Notes under the pieces: generated by a model | Databases searched by the model: none | Told to the model about the DNA's origin: nothing | What the model saw: only the letters and a program-made list of their open reading frames with translations | Source of the DNA: Pyrenochaeta sp. MPI-SDFR-AT-0127 | Taxonomy: Eukaryota; Ascomycota; Dothideomycetes; Pleosporales; Cucurbitariaceae | Assembly: GCA_020747015.1 (NCBI GenBank) | Contig: JAGTJM010000072.1 | Location: forward strand, 1 to 64,000 | DNA length: 64,000 nt | Direction: 5' to 3' | Shown: positions 58,258-64,000 of the stretch, piece after piece | Layout: each line of letters opens with the position of its first letter | Position numbering within the stretch: the stretch's first letter is position 1 | Position numbers and translations under genes: made by a program

Positions 58258-58469
58258 ATGGTCGCGCATAATGACTAGAGATGGTTTTAGTACGAAACAA
58301 AGCTTCTGTGGAATTGAAAAAAACAATTCATAATCATGACTCTCAAAAGCGTCGCATAAGCCCACTTGTAAATAGTTCATAGCTTCATTATGGGTATCTA
58401 ATCCTGTATAAATGTACAATATGAAGTGTAGATTATTGATAATGTCTTGAAGCCAAGCACCCCAGTACC

Positions 58470-59582
58470 CTACAGGCGTGCAAGCTCAGCTTCTCTCGAT
58501 GATAAGACACCAACGATGGTCTCCTTCTCCAGCCTCACTGTTCCAGTTGGTAGCCGATCATGGCTTACGACGGTTTCAAGCTGCAAATCGATGACCAATC
58601 TCTCCCATGAGGTCGCAGCCCGCTTGGCCAACCCCTCTGGTATACTCTTGTCCTTCATATTCATGACTCGGTTGAATAGTTCCATACTAACCCAGCCATC
58701 GTACCCAATATCCTTGAGGATGGCTTGTGCAACGTCTTTGACAGGCAGATATGCACCGCGCTCATTTTCTCCATAAAAGAGCCTGCAGTTCCTACTCCAG
58801 GACATGCGAGCTGGCTGTTCAGCGTTATAAAAAGGGTGACCTAGGACCAAAGGCTGATCTAGACGTTCAGCGTCAACAATCTGGATGAAGAAAATTTTCT
58901 CCCGATGTGGTTTGATTCGCTCAATTAGTCGTTGTGTCGAGTCCCGAACGTCCTGCTCAGCTTGTGGGTTCATACCGCTTTCTGATGTGGGGTCTGCATA
59001 TATCCTGCCTAAGATGTTGAAACTATCAAGGCAAATACCGAAGTTCGACCGGTCAACACGTTGAACGATATCCCAACAAATCTCCCACTTGTCCACGTAT
59101 GTTCCCCAGGAGAGGCTTTCGTATGCGAATCGAATGATAGGTGTTTGCCGGAGCCCAAGGTCTGCGAGCTCACGGAGGTCATCAGCGATCAGGCTGATGT
59201 CTGAAGAAATCTGATCGCGTGACAAGAAGGAGGAAGGAACTTGGATGATGTCCGTATGTAAAATAGAGGCGAGTTTCATCCACAACTTGACCTCTTGGAT
59301 CCGTTCGCTGTGTCTTTCCCTGTCCAGTAGACCCTCGTAGTGCATAAATGGCTGCAGACATATAATCTCGAGACCTAGAGTCTCGCAAATATCTCGAATG
59401 GAAGCAGCGGCATCAAGAAGATCCGCGGGAGACTGGGAAGTAGCATAGTCGGCTAAGTCTTCGAAGAAGAGTTCGATCCCTTCTAGACCATGTTTTGCAG
59501 CCATGAATAGCTTGTGTCTGAGACTATGACCGGCATAACACCGCCCCAAGGACATGGAAGAGATAGCTGGACGACAAGGCAT
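58470..59582 (-). CDS. qutC: 3-dehydroshikimate dehydratase
   Basis: Intron-less, 370 residues. The ATG at 59582 is the first in frame; upstream only TTG is available. The N-terminus PAISSMSLGRCYAGHSLRHK and the blocks AAKHGLEGIELFFEDLADYA, EIICLQPFMHYEGL and NFGICLDSFNILGRIYADP match the fungal qa-4/qutC family. The fold is a xylose-isomerase-like TIM barrel with metal-binding E, D and H residues (ELFFED, CLDSFN, FFIQIVDAE). It converts 3-dehydroshikimate to protocatechuate, the step that commits quinate carbon to ring cleavage. It converges with qutA (212 bp between stops) and diverges from qutB. Confidence 0.93.
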   Translation of the reverse strand: MPCRPAISSMSLGRCYAGHSLRHKLFMAAKHGLEGIELFFEDLADYATSQSPADLLDAAASIRDICETLGLEIICLQPFMHYEGLLDRERHSERIQEVKLWMKLASILHTDIIQVPSSFLSRDQISSDISLIADDLRELADLGLRQTPIIRFAYESLSWGTYVDKWEICWDIVQRVDRSNFGICLDSFNILGRIYADPTSESGMNPQAEQDVRDSTQRLIERIKPHREKIFFIQIVDAERLDQPLVLGHPFYNAEQPARMSWSRNCRLFYGENERGAYLPVKDVAQAILKDIGYDGWVSMELFNRVMNMKDKSIPEGLAKRAATSWERLVIDLQLETVVSHDRLPTGTVRLEKETIVGVLSSREAELARL

Positions 59583-60373
59583 TTTCGTGGAGATTTTCGG
59601 TTGTGGCAAGTATTTTCAAGAACGAAGAATGCAACGCGAGGTAGTTCTGATATGAAGTCAAAGGCTGAATCGTGACTGTTCTGTCTTGTGCTTTCAAGGA
59701 CGATTGGATGGTCTCTAATAATAATGTTCATTGGGAAAAAGAAAAAGACCTCGATCACTGTTCCATGTGTTATCCAGCCTGTGCCTGATGAGTGTTAGCG
59801 TTTTGTTTTGGTTGACGCGGCGGATCAATTCAATGAAATGCTTGGATTTCCTTCTACAGCCGCGCCATGCCGGCATAAAGAGCCATGCAGACCAAACCTT
59901 GACTCTTCGTACAAACTTGAATGATTGCGTCGTTCATACCGAATCAAGACGCGATCATCATTCGAATGGCGTGGGCTAGGCGCAATCTTGCAGGGGCCGG
60001 AGACGCATTTTTACGCAAGGCAACTCAAAGGAATGGGCTAGTCCTAGCTGATTGGGCGACACAGCCTACAAGTCAGAAGCTCTCGGACCGCGCCCTACTT
60101 GAGAAGCAGCATGACTCGCGTAAGATACTCGTAAGACCTTTTCCACGTTCTGCACCAACAAATGTGACGATAGGAATATGCGCAAAAGGCAATAATGAGG
60201 ACAAAAGGCTATTTGACTTCAACAATGGAAGGTTGAATTGGGATCCCTAAGAGCCATCACTTTTGACTTCTAATTATCTAGAACTCCCGTGACTTCTAAT
60301 TGTCAAGGGCGAAGACTTCACTGGGCGATCAAATTTTGGACCACTCTTTCACACCTTGCAATTAAACACTACG
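59583..60373. promoter_or_regulatory. Divergent qutC-qutB promoter region
   Basis: About 790 bp between the outward-facing starts of qutC and qutB. A TTATCC half-site lies at about 59770-59775, matching only the right half of the QutA/QA-1F consensus. No full site was found by eye. A frame at 59921-60250 plus has no family resemblance. Confidence 0.4.
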
Positions 60374-61487
60374 ATGTCGACTGGAACTAGGATACCAGAG
60401 GTATTGCAAGTCGAGCGCCATGGATATCTCTTTGGAACCCCCATCTCTCACTCCATGTCACCTTTGCTACATCAAACTGTATACGACAATTTGGGGTTAA
60501 AATGGGCACAATTTCCTTTGGACTCAAAAGATATGAATCTATTTCTTCAATTGATTAAGCACCCCAAATTTTATGGTACGTGTATTCCGAATGATTGATC
60601 ACATATTGAAGTAAGGCCTCTTAGTTGACACATAAATAGGAGCCTCTGTAACCATGCCCCACAAAGTTGCAATTCTTCAGCATCTGGACGGTCTGACACA
60701 AGAAGGCGCATCTGTAGGCGCTGTAAATACAGTTTTTTTACAGGAAGATTCCACGGGAAAGCGTTGTCTCATAGGGACAAACACGGATGTTATTGGAATC
60801 AGAGACGCATTTGCCTACAATGCTGATCCAGCCAAATTTCATGACCGTCCCGCACTTGTGATCGGCGGAGGTTAGTCAATCAAGTACTCAAGGCGTTTAT
60901 GACACACCTGACATTTGTGTTACATTAGGTGGTGCAGCGAGAAGTGCAATCTACGCGCTCAGGACGTGGATGAAAGCTAGCGCAATATATCTCGTAAGGA
61001 TCTGCGAATACAAGAAACATTATTCAGGGGACATGCTGACGTTGAAATCTAGATTAACAGGGACTCTGACGAAGTGCGCGCTGTCATTGATGAATGTACA
61101 GCTCAAGGCTTTGGCGACTCACTAGTTCACGTTGCAACGGTCTCGCAAGCGGAGCAATTAGAAGGAGTTGGCGCCATCATAGCCTGTGTTCCGAACTTTA
61201 GTCCCGTATCAGAGTCCGAAAAAGAGGCACGGCAAGTTCTTGAATGTTTTTTGCACAAGAAGGCCCACAAAGGTGCAATCCTAGAGATGTGCTACCACCC
61301 CACGCCCTGGACTGAAATTGCCGAAATAAGCCAAGCTGCTGGCTGGCAGGTCATTCTCGGAACTGAAGCATTGATATATCAAGGTTTAGAGCAAGATAGA
61401 TTTTGGACAGGTAAAGAGGTTTATCAATTGCCGGTAGAGAAAGTTCAACAAGCGATCGCCAGGAAGCTGAGCGAAGCAAGATTGTAG
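60374..61487 (+). CDS. qutB: Quinate/shikimate 5-dehydrogenase
   Basis: Four exons: 60374-60575, 60640-60870, 60929-60993 and 61053-61487; introns of 64, 58 and 59 bp; 310 residues. The substrate-binding N-domain has [20 protein letters not shown] and, across the first intron, GASVTMPHK with the catalytic Lys. [13 protein letters not shown] carries the conserved Asp. The glycine-rich loop [15 protein letters not shown] spans the second intron, followed by INRD. It oxidises quinate to 3-dehydroquinate (and shikimate to 3-dehydroshikimate) with NAD+. It starts divergently from qutC and converges with qutG. Confidence 0.94.
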
Positions 61488-61615
61488 ATTGAAATTCATA
61501 CTGGAGTATTTAAGAAACAGTAGGATGACAGACTTTGGATGATATGATTGTGAATCTATGGAATCAATCGGAGAAAGTAAATGATATCGAACAATCCACT
61601 ACCACGAAGTCTTTG

Positions 61616-63048
61616 CTATGCTCCAGGACGTGAGTAGTCCAAATTACGCACCCGCCTCCATACCTCCCGCACTGTCCTCTCTTGGCCCTGTCGCCCTGTC
61701 TCGCTTGGTGATGGTCCTGCTGGCCTGCGATATATAGTTAGCACATCGATTCCAGCAGGCCCAAAGCGGCAAAATTTACCGGATAGCTAGATATAGCCGA
61801 CTTCCGAGTCGAACCTCCTCAATTTGTGCTGTTGTGTGGTCCTCGGGTGGGTTTGCCGTAGTAACCAAGCCACCTGCTTCTTGAAGAATCGCAATACCAG
61901 CCGCTACATCCCTGTTCATTATAAGTGACCGTTTGCCAACATTAAGGAAGGACTGTCGTACCACTCCCAACAACCACCCTCCCACCAAATATCGAAAGCC
62001 CCCATTGCAACGTATGCTAGATCTAATGTTGCACTCCCCAGACTCCTCACGCCATGAACCATCCCACCCCTTCCATTTCTTCCTCCAACCTCCGATGCCA
62101 TGTTTACAAAACTCTCAATCTTTCTATGTAAATTGCTGTCCGGGTTATCCCTTCGATCTTTACCCCACTCACAAGAAAATATGCAGCCACTAGGTGCATT
62201 GACAGGCAGAGGTGGTACGGGTGAGCGGACAAGGGGAAGTCGCTGCGTTTCATTCAAATAAGCGCCACGACCTGCACATGAAGAGAAGAACTGGTTGATA
62301 AAGGGAGCATTGATAATCCCTATCAATGGCTTTCCCCGGTGAATGAAGGCGATGGAAACACAGAACATTGGGAAGAGGTGGATGTAATTGACCGTTCCTG
62401 TGAATAAAATCAGAGGAATTTCCGATCTGAGAAGGAGCAGAAGATCTTACCATCAAGTGGGTCGACACACCAGGTCATGTCGTTATCGATCAAATAATCC
62501 CGCGATGCGCCTTTACTGTATGATTCTTCACCGACGAACCTGGTATAATCTCAGTGACGACGCCTTTAAAAAGGATGACTTGATTACTTATGTAGAGGGT
62601 ATTTGTCCATGATTTGGCGCTTGATGAATGCTTCAACGTCTAGTTATCATTAGCCCAATGCTAGAGATATTTTTGTGGACATGTCTTTGAGAGAGCAGAA
62701 TTCGGGCCAGCGTTGTTTCAAATTAGATAAAACATGAGCCATTTCCCAGTATATGCGGTCATGACTATTTCGAATATGCTATGATGAGTTTGCAGGCTAA
62801 CGAAAGATGTCGAGCTTTCTGGCACATCTGGCGCAGCCGATGACATTGAGTCCTCATGACCTACCTTCATCTGTCTCAGTCACCAGATCGACCGCATTCA
62901 TCTTCTGGACATGCTCCTTTTCTTGTATTCCACTGGCACCACTGATTCTCAATTGTGCTGCATCCGTCAGCATCTTCCCCGCTCCCTTGCCCAACTCAAT
63001 GGCAAATGCGTATATTTCATCCAGCTCGTCTCTCGAAAGATTGCTCAT
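61616..63048 (-). CDS. qutG: QutG, inositol-monophosphatase-like protein of the quinate cluster
   Basis: Six exons: 63048-62865, 62639-62588, 62539-62451, 62397-61962, 61911-61780 and 61724-61616; introns of 225, 48, 53, 50 and 55 bp; 333 residues. All metal-site motifs of the inositol monophosphatase family are kept: VGEES, DPLDGTVNY (split by the third intron) and WDVAAG (split by the fourth). The C-terminus REVWRRVRNLDY is typical of QutG. Its family removes phosphate from small phosphate esters using magnesium. In the qut regulon it is co-induced, but its substrate and need for growth on quinate are unclear. It diverges from qutE. Confidence 0.92.
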
Positions 63049-63570
63049 TTTGTGATAGTGTATGTTCGGAGAGCAGGTGGACAGAAGTTTAGAGATGCCA
63101 ATTCCACTTGCGACTTAGTTATGGGGCTCTTCGCGTCTCCAATCCCGCTTGGAGCCGTAGCAGAAAACTCCGGCTAGTCGCGGAATCGGCCCGGCGCTAT
63201 ATCAGATCAGATGAGGCCAGGACCCACATGTGCGACTCCTCCGCCAGAATCGACAATCAGCATATGCTTGTCTCAGCCTGCATGCCGCCACAAAACGTGC
63301 GTCGCGAATTCGGACTTTGCATAAGTACCTACCGAGGCCCACCCTAGCTCTGTCAGCCAAGACGCGGAGGCAAGCTCCAGCGTGGATGGAACGTCGGCTA
63401 GCCAAGGTTATGGCTAAGGACTTTTCCGACTTCTTCGGAACCTGACTTGATGAATATGTGCAGAATGCGACCCATAATTTTTCCCTTGGCAATTGCCTCA
63501 ATCTAACCTCAGTCACATATACTGGTTGGTAGTTCACTTCGGAAGCAGAATTCATCTCTCAACTCACTCA
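63049..63570. promoter_or_regulatory. Divergent qutG-qutE promoter region
   Basis: About 520 bp between outward-facing start codons. No full QutA consensus site was seen. Short frames across it (such as 63202-63555 minus) have no resemblance to known proteins. Confidence 0.4.
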
Positions 63571-64000
63571 ATGGCCAAATCTATCCTCCTCATCAACGGC
63601 CCGAACCTCAACCTGCTTGGGACGCGAGAACCTTCCATCTACGGTAGCACAACCCTGCCAGAAGTCGTAGCGTCCGCATCAGAGCAATGCAGCCATCTCT
63701 CTATAAGCTTCTCACACATTCAATCAAACCACGAAGGAGTGTTGATCGACCGAATACACGAAGCGCGCGGAAGCGTTGACGCCATCATCATCAATCCTGG
63801 AGCTCTCACACACACCAGTGTAGCATTAAGAGATGCATTGGTGGGCGTAGAGATACCATTTGTTGAAGTACATATCAGTAACGTCCATAAGCGAGAACCA
63901 TTTCGCCACCATAGTTATTTGAGCGATAAGGCTGAAGCGGTGATTTGTGGTCTAGGGACATATGGCTATGAGGCTGCGATTGCATACGCCACGAAATATA
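63571..64000 (+). CDS. qutE: Catabolic type II 3-dehydroquinase, truncated by the window edge
   Basis: The frame is open from ATG 63571 to the last base, giving 143 codons of a family usually about 150 long, so only the tail is missing. The type II signature is complete: [21 protein letters not shown] with active-site Arg and Tyr, [49 protein letters not shown] with active-site His and Arg, and [11 protein letters not shown]. It dehydrates 3-dehydroquinate to 3-dehydroshikimate between qutB and qutC. Type II (dodecameric) enzymes serve quinate breakdown, in contrast to the type I domain of AROM used for biosynthesis. Confidence 0.95.
   Translation, partial: MAKSILLINGPNLNLLGTREPSIYGSTTLPEVVASASEQCSHLSISFSHIQSNHEGVLIDRIHEARGSVDAIIINPGALTHTSVALRDALVGVEIPFVEVHISNVHKREPFRHHSYLSDKAEAVICGLGTYGYEAAIAYATKY

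Noticed and set aside
59921..60250. 109-codon frame in the qutC-qutB promoter
   Set aside because: No family resemblance and located in a divergent promoter.

Overview
The window looks like nuclear DNA of a filamentous ascomycete (Pezizomycotina, probably a dothideomycete; the class is an inference). Genes have short introns (mostly 46-100 bp) with GTRNGY donors, CTRAC-type branch points and YAG acceptors. The first 6.5 kb shows the scar of repeat-induced point mutation (RIP). Several families are typical of filamentous ascomycetes: QutA/QutR, Clr2, the EF-hand alternative NADH dehydrogenase and Mdv1.

Layout. 1-6560: AT-rich RIP island with a decayed Ty3/gypsy-type retrotransposon and no gene. 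7174-8395: a protein with three six-cysteine modules and no known function. 8396-12196: no recognisable gene. 12197-18454: a SNF2 ATPase with PHD finger, head-to-head with a Clr2-like silencing protein. 18867-24615: a mitochondrial thioredoxin-like protein, a bZIP factor and a multi-pass membrane protein. 24616-28018: no recognisable gene. 28019-37602: a phosphoglycerate-mutase-fold protein, a tautomerase, a cyclopropane-fatty-acid-synthase-like methyltransferase, RNase H2 subunit C, Esf1 and a 55-aa single-span protein. 39354-41104: a secreted carboxylesterase broken by a one-base deletion, lying between two diverged repeat copies. 42311-44921: a large protein with a nucleotidyltransferase-like N-terminus. 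About 45.6 kb: a tRNA-Tyr-like relic. 46289-51102: external NADH dehydrogenase and Mdv1, both mitochondrial. 51402-64000: chorismate mutase followed by the quinate utilisation (qut/qa) cluster.

The quinate cluster is the main pathway unit. It holds repressor qutR, activator qutA, dehydroshikimate dehydratase qutC, quinate/shikimate dehydrogenase qutB, phosphatase-like qutG and type II dehydroquinase qutE, which runs off the right edge. Genes alternate strictly in strand, so qutR/qutA, qutC/qutB and qutG/qutE each share a divergent promoter. Quinate is oxidised to dehydroquinate (qutB), dehydrated to dehydroshikimate (qutE) and converted to protocatechuate (qutC). The permease qutD is not in the window. 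A chorismate mutase lies at the cluster edge, next to the repressor.

Exon joins were built by hand from splice motifs, reading-frame phase and family continuity. All multi-exon models close in frame except the broken esterase.
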